Source: Heliocidaris tuberculata (taxonomy: Eukaryota > Echinodermata > Echinoidea > Camarodonta > Echinometridae). Taken from it: DNA of 64,000 nt. The stretch spans positions 23,233,266 to 23,297,265 of the forward strand of contig CM046842.1 of assembly GCA_025618425.1 (NCBI GenBank). The letters are read 5' to 3'. The position numbers and the translations under genes are program-made. The first letter of the stretch is position 1; every line of letters starts with the position of its first letter. Below are positions 1 through 10,005 of this stretch, one piece after another. The notes beneath the pieces are model-generated. The model was not told the DNA's origin. It worked only from the letters and a program-made list of their open reading frames with translations, and did no database searches.

Positions 1-198
1 GGTGCCGTGGTCCAGTGGTTTAAGGCGCTTGACTGGAGATGCGAGGATCGGGCGTTCGATCCCCGGCACGGCACTTATGCCCTTGAGCAAGGCATTTTTA
101 TCTACATTGCTCTTTTACCGTATATCAAATAAATGAAGCTAAAGGCATAATGATACCAGCGTGAACATGTGTTTAAAAAAAAAGAAAAAAAAAAAAAG
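1..198 (+). mobile_element. tRNA-derived SINE
   Basis: The first 76 bases are tRNA-like. Bases 1-7 pair with 69-75 as an acceptor stem; a box A-like TGGTCCAGTGG lies at 8-18 and a box B-like GCGTTCGATCC at 52-62. The D-arm resembles Leu/Ser tRNAs (AGTGG...TTAAGGC), but the T stem pairs poorly, so this is a SINE head rather than a working tRNA. A body follows (CCTTGAGCAAGGCATTT at 82-98, TATCTACATTGCTCTT) and then an A-rich tail at 173-198. The same body, in the opposite orientation, occurs at 44584-44705. The window may cut the 5' flank, so a target-site duplication cannot be judged. Confidence 0.75.
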
Positions 199-392
199 AT
201 TATTTTTTGTAACGAACTGACAAACTGACTCGCCCCCCCCCCCTACATCCATTAGTTTATGCTACTGTACGACTGATATTCTTCCTTATGAAATAATGTT
301 TTACAAAGAGTGAAAATTAACGACACACTGTTCACCTTTAAGAGGACTCAACTTTATCTTTGAATTTATGTATTGCTTTGTTTGTGTTACAG

Positions 393-493
393 TTCATGTC
401 CTGCTTTCTACAAGAACATCCTGAAGGTTGAGAAGTTGGTGACCTTCAATCAGGTCAGAGGCATCTTTGGATTCAATGAGAGTGACGCCATCG
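393..493 (+). CDS. WARS1: Tryptophanyl-tRNA synthetase, cytoplasmic: first exon in window (partial gene)
   Basis: This exon begins the visible 228 residues of cytoplasmic tryptophanyl-tRNA synthetase, a class I aminoacyl-tRNA synthetase that activates tryptophan with ATP and charges tRNA-Trp in the cytosol. It starts after acceptor TTACAG (387-392) with a one-base codon remainder and ends ATC G before GTAAAT (494). The translation includes [20 protein letters not shown] and [12 protein letters not shown], which match the conserved animal enzyme (CPAFYKN, VTFNQVKGIFGF). The N-terminal exons (WHEP domain, HIGH-like motif) lie upstream of the window. The five exons join in frame: phase 1 in, then G|GA, then three phase-0 junctions. 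Confidence 0.95.
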
Positions 494-1076
494 GTAAATA
501 TCTAGGCTGATATATTATTGATAGTACCGAATATACATGTTGTAAGTAGGCAAAAATGTGATATTCGCACACTCAGATCGTATCTATGTAATTACTCTGG
601 AAATATATATCGTAATGTCTTACTTCTTCATGTTGTGCCGGAGACCCTACAGGGAGGGGGGGGGGGGGGTCTACCTTAATCACATTTTGGGAGTGAAATG
701 ATTTCTTTGTTGATTATGTATTAATTCTTATCAAATAAGCTTCATTTAGGAAATCATATTCATGGATACATAATGAACCAGAAGTGACATTTATCATCAA
801 AGTGCCAATATTTTTGTTTGCTCTCTTCATTATCTTCATTAGTTCTGATATTTCTATAAACTGGAAAACTGATAATCCGGCTAGAAAAGACAACCCACCC
901 CCCCCCCCCCCCCCTCCAAAAAAAAAATGTATATATATATATATATACACATGTCTTCGTACGCACATTATTCTTCCCTTTAATTTTAAAAGTTGTGTTG
1001 GTTTTCCTGTTTTATATTCGCTTTTTTTTATTCTTTAATTCTTTTCCTTTTATTTCATAAATGTTTTGTTTTATAG

Positions 1077-1189
1077 GAAAGATCAGTTTTCCAGCGATTC
1101 AGGCAACGCCGTCCTTCAGTAACTCCTTCCCAGAGATCTTTGGTGACGCTTCAGACGTCCCCTGTTTGATTCCATGTGCCATTGATCAG
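1077..1189 (+). CDS. WARS1: Tryptophanyl-tRNA synthetase, exon 2 in window
   Basis: The exon follows acceptor TTATAG (1071-1076), completes a Gly codon with the previous exon and ends at CAG before donor GTGAGA (1190). It encodes [19 protein letters not shown], then [19 protein letters not shown]. The family equivalents are [15 protein letters not shown] and CLIPCAIDQ, part of the Rossmann catalytic domain around the tryptophan/adenylate pocket. It is highly conserved and in phase with its neighbours. The following intron (1190-4978) is swollen by CAC/ACC triplet repeats, duplicated exon fragments and a LINE. Confidence 0.95.
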
Positions 1190-1229
1190 GTGAGATATAG
1201 GGCAAAGCCATCCCACCATAACCACGACC

Positions 1230-1500
1230 ACCCCCAAACACAACCATCATTATCACCCAACTTAAAATCACTACCACTAACAACAATGACAGCAACACCA
1301 TCATATCATCAAGACCACCACCACCGCCACCACCGTCACCATCACAACTACCATTACCGTCACCGCCACTACCATCTCTACAACTATCCCCACCACCCTT
1401 AACTTTATCACCACAACCACAAACAACCAGCATTTCCATTACTACCACCACCGAAACCATCGTCACCACCACCACCGCCGCCACCACTACCACTACCACC
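1230..1500. repeat. CCA/ACC-rich degenerate triplet repeat in intron
   Basis: About 270 bases are dominated by ACCACC, CACCA and CATCA words. Translated products (His/Tyr-rich on +, Val/Gly-rich on -) are microsatellite translations, not genes. Confidence 0.8.
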
Positions 1501-1669
1501 ACTCAGTTTGCGTTTATCAGAAAATTCAGTGAAATATATTCAAAACGACGTGTAAAAATTAAGAATATCTTCACTCGCTGAAGATTGCCATCGGAGTGTC
1601 TCGATCCCCGTTGAATTGTTTTGGCAGAGATTTGCCAACCTCCTCCCCCCACCCCCCCTCCCCACATCG

Positions 1670-1929
1670 CAGAGAGCACCACTCAAAGCAAAGAGCACTC
1701 TCTCTCTCTCTCTCTCTCTTTACTCTTCTTTCCATCTGGTTAAAGCACAGTCCTATCTTTTTCTTATATTCTTTCTTTTATTTTCTTCATTCCTTCATTT
1801 TGACATACTATCACTACATTATGTGTTTGTTTTCTTTGTTTGCTTGTTGCCGTTGTTTTCATGACCCATACTTCCGGATGACCCAAGCTGGGTTACATCC
1901 CTCATCCATTCTACGTTCAAAGCAAAGTG

Positions 1930-1967
<38 letters not shown>

Positions 1968-2140
1968 TTCTCTCTCTTTCTTTCTCTCTCTCTCATTGTT
2001 CTTCTTTCCATCTGGTAAAAGCACCGTCCTATTTATTTTCTTATTTCTTTCTTTCTTTCTTTCTTTCTTTTTTCATTTCATCATTTTGACACACTATCAT
2101 AACCTTAAGGTTTCCGCTTTGTTGTTGCTGTTGTTTTCAG
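1670..2140 (+). repeat. Tandem units carrying duplicated 3' intron and exon start
   Basis: Two units in tandem share the same order: TTCAAAGCAAAG, a (CT)n run, CCATCTGGTTAAAGCAC, GTCCTATCTTTTTCTTAT, a TTTC-rich run, CACTATCA, then GTTGTTTTCA and the start of the KMSAS exon (GACCCATACTTCCGGATGA). Unit 1 ends in the exon copy at 1863-1915 and unit 2 in the copy at 2141-2158. A third partial unit resumes at 4441 and runs into the real exon at 4979, after an inserted stretch. This is a tandem duplication of the intron-3'-end plus exon-5'-end. Confidence 0.8.
1863..1915 (+). pseudogene. Partial copy 1 of the KMSAS exon, acceptor destroyed
   Basis: GACCCATACTTCCGGATGACCC matches the first bases of the real exon at 4979, then about 14 bases are missing and AAGCTGGGTTACATC resumes. 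The splice acceptor TTTTCAG of the real exon reads TTTTCAT here, so this copy should not be recognised. The copy ends where the CT-rich unit begins again (near 1916). Confidence 0.85.
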
Positions 2141-2158
2141 GACCCATACTTCCGGATG
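2141..2158 (+). pseudogene. Partial copy 2 of the KMSAS exon (5' part), intact acceptor, interrupted by LINE
   Basis: This copy keeps an intact acceptor TTGTTTTCAG (2131-2140) followed by GACCCATACTTCCGGATGA, identical to the real exon start. The LINE insertion begins right after it. Its continuation AAGCTGGGTTACATCAAGCC is found at 4441, on the other side of the LINE. If spliced, it would read a few WARS codons and then retroelement sequence. Confidence 0.85.
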
Positions 2159-4440
2159 AAATAGGTCCAAATTTAGCAAGTAAGATACCAAACTGTGATA
2201 GAAAATTTTATGATTACTTACAAAACCCTAACCCTAATTCTATGTTTTTTACTCCTGTAAATGAAGGTGAAGTTCTTGATATTGTTAACAATTTTATGAG
2301 TAAACGCAGTTGTGGACATGATGGTGTGGATAATTTTATAATTAAAAAAATTATAGCAAGTATTGATGAACCATTCACTTATATATGTAATCTATCTCTG
2401 AGCACAGGTGTTTTTCCAAACAAAATGAAATTAGCCAAAATAATCCCTATTTTTAAAAAGGGTAACCCCTTATCGTTGTCAAACTACAGGCCAATATCTT
2501 TGTTAACCACCTTTTCCAAAATACTTGAAAAAGTAGTTTTTACTCGTACAATGGCTTTTTTGAATAATAATGATATTTTACATGAATCTCAGTTCGGGTT
2601 TAGAAAACACCATAATACAACACATGCTCTCCTGTCTCTAATTAATAATATTACAAGTTCTATTGATAATGGTACCCACACAATAGGAATGTTCTTAGAC
2701 TTCTCTAAGGCATTCGACACTATAGATCATGAAATTCTCTTAAGCAAACTTTCACATTATGGCATAAGGGGCATTGTTTCAGACTGGTTTCGAAAATATT
2801 TATACGAACGACAGCAATATGTCTGTATTGAAAATTGCATGTCGCATTTAAGAAATATTAATTGTGGTGTTCCACAGGGTTCTATTCTAGGCCCTTTACT
2901 TTTTATTTTGTATATAAATGACTTTCATAGATCATCAAATTCATTGACTTTTATTATGTATGCAGATGACACTAATCTATTTTTTTCGCATAAAAGCCTA
3001 GAAACTTTATGTAATGTGATTAATTCGGAACTGGATTCAGTTGCAATATGGATTAAGGCTAATAAGTTATCACTAAATCTAGAAAAAACAAATTACATGT
3101 TATTTAGTAATACTTTTAACGAACTACCTCATCCGATTTTAATAGATAATACACAAATACAGAAGGTGATTGAAACAAAATTTCTAGGCACAATAATAGA
3201 TAATAAACTTTCATGGAAGCATCATATTGATAATGTATGTAAATTGATATCCAGAAACATTGGTATGATTAATAAACTCAAATGGTCTTTTCCGCCAAAT
3301 ATTCTTTTATCACTATACTCCACACTGGTTTTACCATATCTTAATTATGGAATATTAGCATGGGGAAACAGTGCGGCATGCCTGTTAGACAGAGTTTTTT
3401 TATTACAGAAAAAGGCTATGCGAATTATAAGTAATGTTAATTATCGCCACCACACAGATGGTCTGTTTCACTCTAATAATGTACTAAAAAATTATGATAT
3501 TTATCGCCTCAACCTTGCTGTACTTATGTTTCAGTATCATAACCACGAATTGCCCACTGTCTTCAATAATATATTTACAGTAAATAACGAAATCCATCAT
3601 TATCCCACTAGACAAATAAATCTTATCACTTGCCAAGAACTCGTACAGCATTAACCCAGAATACTTTTTCATTTACTGCTCCTAAATTTTGGAATTCCCT
3701 CCCTTTAAATATACGAGACAGTATAAGTTTAAGTACGCTCAAACGTAAATTGAAAAAATCACTAATTGCTTTTTATGAACATTGATCCCTCAGTGATCCT
3801 GATGACGACTGTTGTTTACCTGTGTAGCAAAATCTAAAGACGAAATGAAACCTTCAAGATCTTGTCCCTTTCCCACCCTCCCGTCCTAACCCCCACCTGT
3901 CACTTTGTCATTCTTGTTCCGTCTTTTGTAAAGTTTACTTCTTTAAAACTTTACTATTTTCCTATTACTATTTCCAGCTTTTTGTGTTTACAATATTTCT
4001 CAGTGCTTTCTCTTCTATAGCAAGTGTGTTATGTCTATAATTTGTTTGCTTTCCAAGGTCATGTATCTGTCTTCTTCTTTTTCCCTTTTATTGGGCATTT
4101 TATGCATGATTGCCCAGTCTAGTTCTTTTTATGTACTGTATTCATGCTTCATCTTTTTGCCAGGGACCAGCGCTTCTACAAGCTTTGCTTCTAAGCTGGT
4201 CTCTGTTTTCATTCTCATTTTCATAAAATTAATCTTCAGTAGTCTTCATTGATGTTACTTTTTTTTTCTCTCACAACTCAAACTTTAAGGCACTTTGTTT
4301 TGCTTGTAATGATCGAAAAATGTTTATGCACTAAGTTGTGTTGTCAATTATTTTGAATATTGTCAGATTCATAATACTTATTGTTATATACTTTGAAAAA
4401 ATGAAAATGTAATGAAATAAAATCTAAAATCTGAAATCTG
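2159..4440 (+). mobile_element. 5'-truncated non-LTR retrotransposon (CR1/Jockey-type LINE)
   Basis: The element sits inside duplicated exon copy 2 (left flank CTTCCGGATGA, right flank AAGCTGGGTTACATC). It lacks ORF1 and the endonuclease and begins just before the reverse transcriptase domain. The 3' end is an A/T-rich tail of repeated AATCTGAAATCTGA words (about 4415-4440), as in CR1/L2-like LINEs, with no clear poly(A). There is no obvious target-site duplication; three bases of the expected target (CCC) seem missing. Its position within intron 2 of WARS1 should leave the mRNA unaffected. Confidence 0.9.
2162..3785 (+). pseudogene. Reverse transcriptase ORF of the LINE, frameshifted near its end
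   Basis: The open frame runs through the pre-RT segment (FFTPVNEGEVLDIVNNF), the fingers (IIPIFKKG, NYRPISLL), motif A (FLDFSKAFDTIDH, about 2692-2730), the GVPQGSILGPLLF loop, the catalytic motif YADD (2959-2970) and FLGTIID in the thumb. It then continues into the CR1-type C-terminal region. The upstream open stretch from 1927 is only translated CT repeat. The frame stops at 3652-3654, but the typical C-terminal end (APKFWNSLPLNIRD, then LKRKLKKSL) is in a second frame from about 3642 and ends with TGA at 3783-3785, so an indel separates the two. With no endonuclease and a frameshift, it should not mobilise itself. Confidence 0.9.
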
Positions 4441-4570
4441 AAGCTGGGTTACATCAAGCCCGCCCTCATCAATTCTACATTCAAAGCAAAGTACTCTCTT
4501 CTTCTTCTTCTTCTTCTTCTTCTTCTTCTTCTTCTTCGTCTTCTTCTTCTTCTTCTTCTTCTCCTCCTCC
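4441..4570 (+). repeat. 3' part of exon copy 2 plus (CTT)n microsatellite
   Basis: AAGCTGGGTTACATCAAGCCCGCCCTCATC (4441-4470) continues the exon copy broken by the LINE. TTCAAAGCAAAG and a (TTC)n run (about 4495-4570) follow, then the unit word GGTTAAAGCACTGTCCTATC (4589-4608). It is the third occurrence of the tandem unit. Confidence 0.85.
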
Positions 4571-4639
4571 TTCTTTTTCTTTCTATCCGGTTAAAGCACT
4601 GTCCTATCTTTTCTTATTTCTTTGTTTTCATTTTCTTAG

Positions 4640-4940
4640 TTTTTGATGAAGGAATAAATTTGTTTCACACAGGTTTTGTGTAAAAATATATGAGCAATGA
4701 TTATATCAAAGGTGCATGTATAATTGAATATTTTCTTTTGGGTGTACAGGGTGAATGGGAGGGGAGGTCGCAAGGTACGTCACGGAGTTGCCATAATTTT
4801 GTTTGATTGATTACAGCTTCAAAAATTCATAACTTTCTTATTTCCTATCTTATTTCATTCAAACCTTCACTGATGTGTTTCTTTAAATATTCTTTGCTTA
4901 TTTTAAAACCAACTTGTAATCTGGGTGGACTTTCCCTTTA
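4640..4940. repeat. Dispersed repeat with GGTGGACTTTCCCTTTAA terminus
   Basis: The segment from about 4640 to GGGTGGACTTTCCCTTTAA (4923-4941) is absent from the neighbouring tandem units. Its right part (AACTTTCTTATTT, then AAAACCAACTTGTAAT) matches 34235-34330 and, reversed, 57783-57900. It looks like a member of the AAAGGG(G)AAGTCCACC-ended family that sits just upstream of the exon's polypyrimidine tract. Confidence 0.6.
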
Positions 4941-4978
4941 AGCTTTGTGTTTTGTTTGTTTCTTGCTGTTGTTTTCAG

Positions 4979-5152
4979 GACCCATACTTCCGGATGACCC
5001 GAGACGTAGCGCCCAAGCTGGGTTACATCAAGCCCGCCCTCGTCCATTCCACGTTCTTCCCCGCTCTTCAGGGGGCTCGTACCAAGATGAGTGCAAGTGA
5101 TAATACATCATCCATCTTCCTCACCGATACTGCAGAAGAGATCAAGAACAAG
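4979..5152 (+). CDS. WARS1: Tryptophanyl-tRNA synthetase, KMSAS exon
   Basis: This exon of 58 codons in phase 0 follows acceptor GTTTTCAG and ends AAC AAG before GTATCC. It encodes [19 protein letters not shown], then [10 protein letters not shown] and TKMSASD. KMSAS is the class I KMSKS-type signature loop that contacts ATP during adenylate formation, and the variant KMSAS is usual in eukaryotic TrpRS. The following residues ([15 protein letters not shown]) are the family's standard continuation. The 5' end of this exon is the segment copied at 1863 and 2141. Confidence 0.96.
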
Positions 5153-5298
5153 GTATCCATGACAACCATAATTTACCTTGTTCTGTATACTGAAAACTAT
5201 CTTAATTTAAATATCGAGTGCAAATCGTTGTTCGTGATTTTTAGCCTTGTTTTTTGTTTGTTTGTTGTTGTCTTTTTTTATATTCGAAATGAACGCCT

Positions 5299-5425
5299 GG
5301 GCCCTGTTTAATAAAACTTGTTTCTATCACGAATTTACTCTCAGCCAACCAGATTCAAGGATTTCAGTAGCTTATAACAATAATTGTAACTTGTTATTGA
5401 TAACAAGTTTTATGAAACGGTGCCC
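5299..5425. mobile_element. Short palindromic MITE (GGGC..GTTT-ATAAAACTTG ends)
   Basis: The left end GGGCCCTGTTTAATAAAACT pairs with the right end reverse complement GGGCACCGTTTCATAAAACT across about 127 bases. Its terminal design resembles the element at 11235-11568 (GGTGTTTCATAAAGCTG). It is non-coding and lies in a WARS1 intron. Confidence 0.65.
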
Positions 5426-5689
5426 TGATTCTTCTTACAACATGCACAACTCGAGGGCGTCAGAGAGGGTTGTATTTCCTTTATACTCTGTTGTGTTTTA
5501 CTTCATTGTGAAATATTTTTCTGTTGCTGTTGTTCATACCTTTACATGTACCAGCAGAAGACAAATTTACCGAAAAACTCTAAATATTTTTTTTTCTTTA
5601 TTTTATTCCTTTTTCATTTGCTTGTTTTTTGAGGGGGTCTTTTTTCACAGTGCAATCTGCATGACCAGCAGACTATGTCATTTATTTAC

Positions 5690-5860
5690 CTTTTTTAACA
5701 TTCATTTTATATATTTATTCATTTCTTTATTTATGTTTTTGTTTATTTATTTATATAATCATTCATTAGTTTTTACTTACTCCTTTATTTTGTTATTCAT
5801 CTATTTGTCTGTTTATTTACGCGTATTTGTTTGTTTGTTTGTTTGTTTGTTTGTTTACTA
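5690..5860. repeat. TTTA/GTTT-rich low complexity
   Basis: TTTATTTAT words grade into a (GTTT)n run at about 5827-5858, immediately before the acceptor of the next WARS1 exon, where it probably serves as the polypyrimidine-like tract. Confidence 0.8.
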
Positions 5861-5867
5861 TGTGTAG

Positions 5868-6008
5868 ATCAATAAGTACGCCTACTCAGGAGGTGGAACC
5901 ACGGAGAAAGAGCACCGAGAGAAGGGAGCTAACATAGACGTCGACATCTCATATCAATATCTTACCTTCTTTATGGAAGATGACGAGAGATTGGCACAAA
6001 TCAAAGAA
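5868..6008 (+). CDS. WARS1: Tryptophanyl-tRNA synthetase, penultimate exon
   Basis: This exon of 47 codons in phase 0 lies between acceptor TGTGTAG and donor GTAGGT. It encodes INKYAYSGGGTTEKEHREKG, then DVDISYQYLTFFMEDDERL and AQIKE. The family pattern is K.AFSGG..T.EEHR..G...DVD.S..YL.FF.EDD..L..I, in the C-terminal anticodon-binding helical region. Human has NKHAFSGGRDTIEEHR at the same place. Confidence 0.95.
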
Positions 6009-6049
6009 GTAGGTTTACGTTTCTCTTTATATCTCTCACTCACTTAGCC

Positions 6050-6229
6050 TGTCTCTGTGTCCCTCTGACTTTCTCTCTCTCTCTCTCTCCCTCTCATCCA
6101 CTCTGTTAGTCTCCTCTTATCTCTCTCTTTCTTACTACCCTCCTTCCCTCTACACCTCTCTACTTATTTTTGTGTCTAATAATGATGAAAATAGGTATGA
6201 CATTAATGATGATGAGGAGGATAAAACAA

Positions 6230-6282
<53 letters not shown>

Positions 6283-6309
6283 ATACTACTTATACTATTA
6301 CTATTAATG

Positions 6310-6369
<60 letters not shown>

Positions 6370-6560
6370 TTAATGAAATTATAACACTACAATAATAAGG
6401 ATAATAATAACAGTAATAATAATAATAGCAATTTAACAACAATAATTATATTATTAATAACATTAGTTAGTAGTAATGATAATAATGATAATAATAATTA
6501 TCATCATCATCATCATCATAATCATAATAATCCAAGTAATAACCACATGATTTCTTTTCC
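6050..6560. repeat. Microsatellite cluster in last WARS1 intron
   Basis: A (CT)n block (6075-6150), a (TAC)n run (about 6230-6285), a long (ATA/AAT)n run (about 6308-6370) and degenerate AAT/ATC triplets to about 6530 fill the intron. Poly-Leu and poly-Ile open frames here are repeat translations. Confidence 0.9.
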
Positions 6561-6565
6561 TCCAG

Positions 6566-6724
6566 GAGTACAGCAGTGGGAGGATGATGACTGGTGAACT
6601 CAAGAAAGAACTCATCGTCATCTTACAAGCCCTCATAGCTGATATCCAGGAAAAGAGGAAGGCAGTCACCGATGAGCTCCGACGACACTACATGACACCA
6701 AGGGCTCTTAATCATAAGTCTTAA
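6566..6724 (+). CDS. WARS1: Tryptophanyl-tRNA synthetase, last coding exon with stop
   Basis: After acceptor CCTCCAG the exon encodes [20 protein letters not shown], then [20 protein letters not shown], then [12 protein letters not shown] and TAA at 6722-6724. It matches the family ending (YTSGAMLTGELKK, LIEVLQPLI, RRKEVTDE, FMTPRKL). The C-terminus is short, as in animal enzymes. Confidence 0.96.
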   Translation, partial: EYSSGRMMTGELKKELIVILQALIADIQEKRKAVTDELRRHYMTPRALNHKS

Positions 6725-7345
6725 AGTGACAGTAAATTGAAGCTTCTAATGGCGCCATCTTTCAACTAGATTTGAAAATTGTCTGTGCCTCTAATTTTCC
6801 CATCATGCCCCATTCTAGTTTGTAGAAGCTTAGAATGTATCTGTGGGCAATTTTCCACATGTGCAACGTCAAAAATAATGGTTTTAAATATAAAATGTGC
6901 CTATTTTCCAAACATCTGTTTGTCAAAATTTAAAATAAAATACAATTAATTTTCAAATTATGATCTCAATTTAGCCGTTACTGTAAGATGGCGCTGTTCA
7001 AGTTTTGCCAGTTTAATGCCATTTTAAATCAATGCGAAGAATAATGTTTGAATATACACGCATTTAATTTAGTTTGAAAAGGAACGTTTTAAAATCTTAC
7101 AGTATACACGGTATAGCTTGTGATATTTATAAATAAAAAAATTGAGTTCTGATGGAGCAAATGCATTGTGAAAGAAACTGTTTCGAAGCAAGTTGGGGGA
7201 AAATGAATCATGACAGTTATGATAAAGTCAGATGTAATGCGCGCAGAAATGTGCATACAGGAATATGTGGCATGAAAGTTTGTTTCAAACTTCTTTGACC
7301 TATATCTTGTCATATTTCAAATATGATGGCATTTGAATAAAAATC
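6725..7345 (+). other. Probable WARS1 3' UTR
   Basis: This AT-rich non-coding sequence follows the stop. Polyadenylation-signal candidates AATAAA occur at 6934-6939 and 7336-7341; which one is used cannot be told from sequence. Confidence 0.45.
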
Positions 7346-7538
7346 CTTTTCGGGGGACATATATTTTATGACGTTTTCCCAAACTGACATAAAAAGAATA
7401 AGAAAGCTCACAAATAATTTTTCATCTTTTCCAGAACTCCACTCTCTCTTTAAATCTGAACGTATCATCGATAGGCTATGAGGGTGTATATTAATGAAAG
7501 CCTATTGTATATGATTCACATAACATTATACTGTTCTC

Positions 7539-7616
7539 AAAGATAAGAGGAGGGCTGACACTGATAAACTTCGACGTGAATACATGGTCCAAAGGAAACT
7601 TAATCATAATTCTTGA
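7539..7616 (+). pseudogene. Diverged duplicate of the WARS1 last-exon 3' end
   Basis: AAA GAT AAG AGG ... AAT TCT TGA reads KDKRRADTDKLRREYMVQRK then LNHNS and a stop. The real end is [20 protein letters not shown] then NHKS and a stop, so about 15 of 24 residues are identical. Many nucleotide differences are at third positions (CGA/CGT, ACC/ACT, CTC/CTT). The upstream half of the exon is not recognisable. It could be a decayed tandem exon duplicate or a short alternative terminal exon; a weak acceptor-like TTCTCAAAG precedes it. Confidence 0.75.
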
Positions 7617-8452
7617 AACAATACAAAGATTAGTGATTATTTACACAGGCACAACTGTACACTCTAAAAAACAATCTAGTCAGAATCTAGAATCTAGTTA
7701 GATTTGACTAGAACTATTCTCACGGGCACCTGCACTATTCTAGTCAAAACTACCAGTTTCGGGTTTGAGGTAAACAGAATCCTAGTCAAAGTGAACAAAA
7801 TCCTAGTCAGAATGACTGGAATCTGATTAAGAGAATGTGACGAGGCGATCTGGTCAAAAAATGGGTAGACGTTTTTTAGATAGTTTATAAAGGCCTTTCA
7901 GGTGAGGCAGGAAATGTGTACTTTATAGTCTTAAAATCGATTTTAAGATCGAAATTGATTTTAGTTGATGACCCCCCCCCCCCCCCCCCCCCCCACTTGT
8001 CTGTCACGCCGTCATTTTCTGTGTTACAAAATCATATGAACGACAAGTATGTAATGATGAATAGCGAAATATCTTAATTAAAGAAAGTAATTTATTTCAA
8101 AGCAATTGAAAACTCGATGGATCTTGGTTAATAGTGCATGCTTTTTTGAAATATAGTTTCTTTTCAGTTTACATGTCAGAGAATTGCACGAATATGTTTT
8201 GAAGAGAGAAAAGGAATAATATGCGTCGCCACCTAGGAAAAAAGGAAAACGGAGGAAAATTATTTCTATGTTTCAATATGAAATATGAGAGGAAATATCA
8301 TACACAGTAACATTAAGTGTGGGATATAGTCAAAGTTTTGATAAAACATCAAAGAAAATGCAAAATTACTGGGATCTACGAAAATATATATATCGGCATG
8401 CATGATGTGAAATATGTAACATTTCTGTGAATGCATGTATCCACTCCCCCCC

Positions 8453-8499
<47 letters not shown>

Positions 8500-9700
8500 T
8501 CTCTTTTTCCTTCTCTCTCTCTCTCTTTCTCTCTTCGTTTCCTTCTATCATGGACCTAATAGGTCTATGCTTCTATATTATTCTGCTACTCTCTCTCTCT
8601 CTCTCGCTCTCTCTCTCTCGCTCTCTCTCATTCCCTTTCTTCTATTTTATCTATTTTCTCTCCCAACTATAAGTGATATGTTAACCATTTAAGTGGGAGA
8701 TGAGATGCGGTATGAATTAATCTTTGTATAACATAACATTGTAACATTCTATTGCATATTTTTGTTGTTCGAATGTGCAAATTTATTGTATTTGCAATCT
8801 ATAATGAAATGCAACTTATATACTTATAATGTGTTTGCAACCACTGGTATTGGAACAGGAAGATTTATGCTCCCGTTATTTAGTTAACTTTTTTTCTGTT
8901 CCTAGCGTTCCAGTGGTTGCAGATTAACAGCATACTTCTGTGATTTTACTAATAATTTCTTCTCATATTTGGTTTCAGTTATGATAATTGAAATCAATCT
9001 ATGTGAAATGTTGGATACGTTGAATCCATTGTTACAGAATTAGACTGAATGATGTTACATTCATTCACTCAACATGCTCAACGTAATTAACTTCAAATAG
9101 GTCTAGATTTCGAGAAGTGTGATTCTATATAATTCAAAAGGAATTTTCGAAGCTACATGCTGCACACTAAAAGAAATAAAAAGAACAATGGCAAAAATGA
9201 TTTGCTACTTTTTGTTTTGTATTTATATAGCTTTGTTTGTTGGTTTGTTTGATTGTTGGTTGATTGTTGTTTTCTCTTTTTTGTGTATTGTATGTTTTCA
9301 CTCACTTGAAAGGATGCAAAGACAGTCTCCATATTGCTTCATACATAATTCCATGATACAAAATAAGGTGACCTTATTCATTCTCGATCATGCAGCATTC
9401 TAACAAAATTAAGCAAACTACTGTCTGTTCTCCAAAAGCTACTACTGAATAGCGTAGACTCCTCAAGTGTCCGTCCCCCCCCCCCCTACTTTGAAGGCCA
9501 TTGTTAACCTATATGTAGCCTGCAACTGCTTGAAATATAAACAGAAATTAGGTTTAATATACATGTAGTTACTTGTGAGCAGGGGCGGATCCATTATTTT
9601 ATAGAAGGGGGTGGCACAAATCTCAGAAAATTTTCTGACAGGCAAAAAACAACAACAACAAAACAAAAGAAGAAAAGGGGCATCACATTTTTTTGTGAAA
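7617..9700. other. Intergenic, no gene; repeats and homopolymers
   Basis: At 7655-7880 AATCTAGTCA/CTAGTCAAA words recur about seven times between ACTCTAAAAAAC and GTTTTTTAGATAG, possibly a small MITE. A poly-C run lies at 7972-7994. A (C)n(TC)n composite lies at 8445-8530 with a second (CT)n run at 8590-8632. Short matching words GGAACAGGAA and TTCTGTTCC (8852-8900) form an imperfect inverted repeat around the CCACTGG sequences. Nothing supports a coding gene. Confidence 0.7.
9585..9690. repeat. Dispersed GGCGGATCC repeat fragment
   Basis: GGGGCGGATCCATTAT, GGGGGTGGCAC, AAAATTTTCTGACAGGCAAA and an A-rich run are the same order of words found at 22077-22320, 36185-36340 and 55180-55345 (there GGATCC, GGGGGC, AAAATTTTCTGACAAGCAA, poly-A or poly-T). 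Confidence 0.65.
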
Positions 9701-10005
9701 CACTGTGAAAAATAACTGTAAAACTATAGGTTATTTAGCCCTTGAAATTACAAGTTATTGCCGTTATTTCAATTTTATATTGACTCTTTTCCTGTAAAAC
9801 AACAGCAAGTTTGTTGGTTTACCGGAAATCAGCATATATCTACATAATTATATTGTAAATTTACATAATTTTATTGTAAATATATCCCGATTTCCGGTAA
9901 AAACAAAACAAACAAAAAAAGTGGAAAAACGGGCATTCCCGGCATCCTGACTGCCAGGAAATTCCCGTGAAAAAAACGTTTTTGGGGTTTTTTTTTTTTA
10001 CAGTG
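9701..10005. mobile_element. MITE with CACTGTRAAAAA inverted termini
   Basis: CACTGTGAAAAATA at the left and TTTTTTTACAGTG at the right are inverted over 305 bases. Internal inverted words (TTTACCGGAAATC and GATTTCCGGTAAA) extend the palindrome. The same terminal word bounds the large fold-back at 15976-16665. Confidence 0.7.

Noticed and set aside
1..76. Functional tRNA gene
   Set aside because: The T stem is poorly paired and a SINE body plus A-rich tail follows; the same body recurs at 44584.
1116..1502. Open frame with Val/Gly-rich or His/Tyr-rich product
   Set aside because: It is translated CCA/ACC triplet repeat overlapping the real WARS1 exon in other frames.
1927..2157. N-terminal extension of the reverse transcriptase open frame (SLSLSL...)
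   Set aside because: It is CT-repeat and duplicated intron sequence upstream of the LINE insertion point, not LINE coding sequence.
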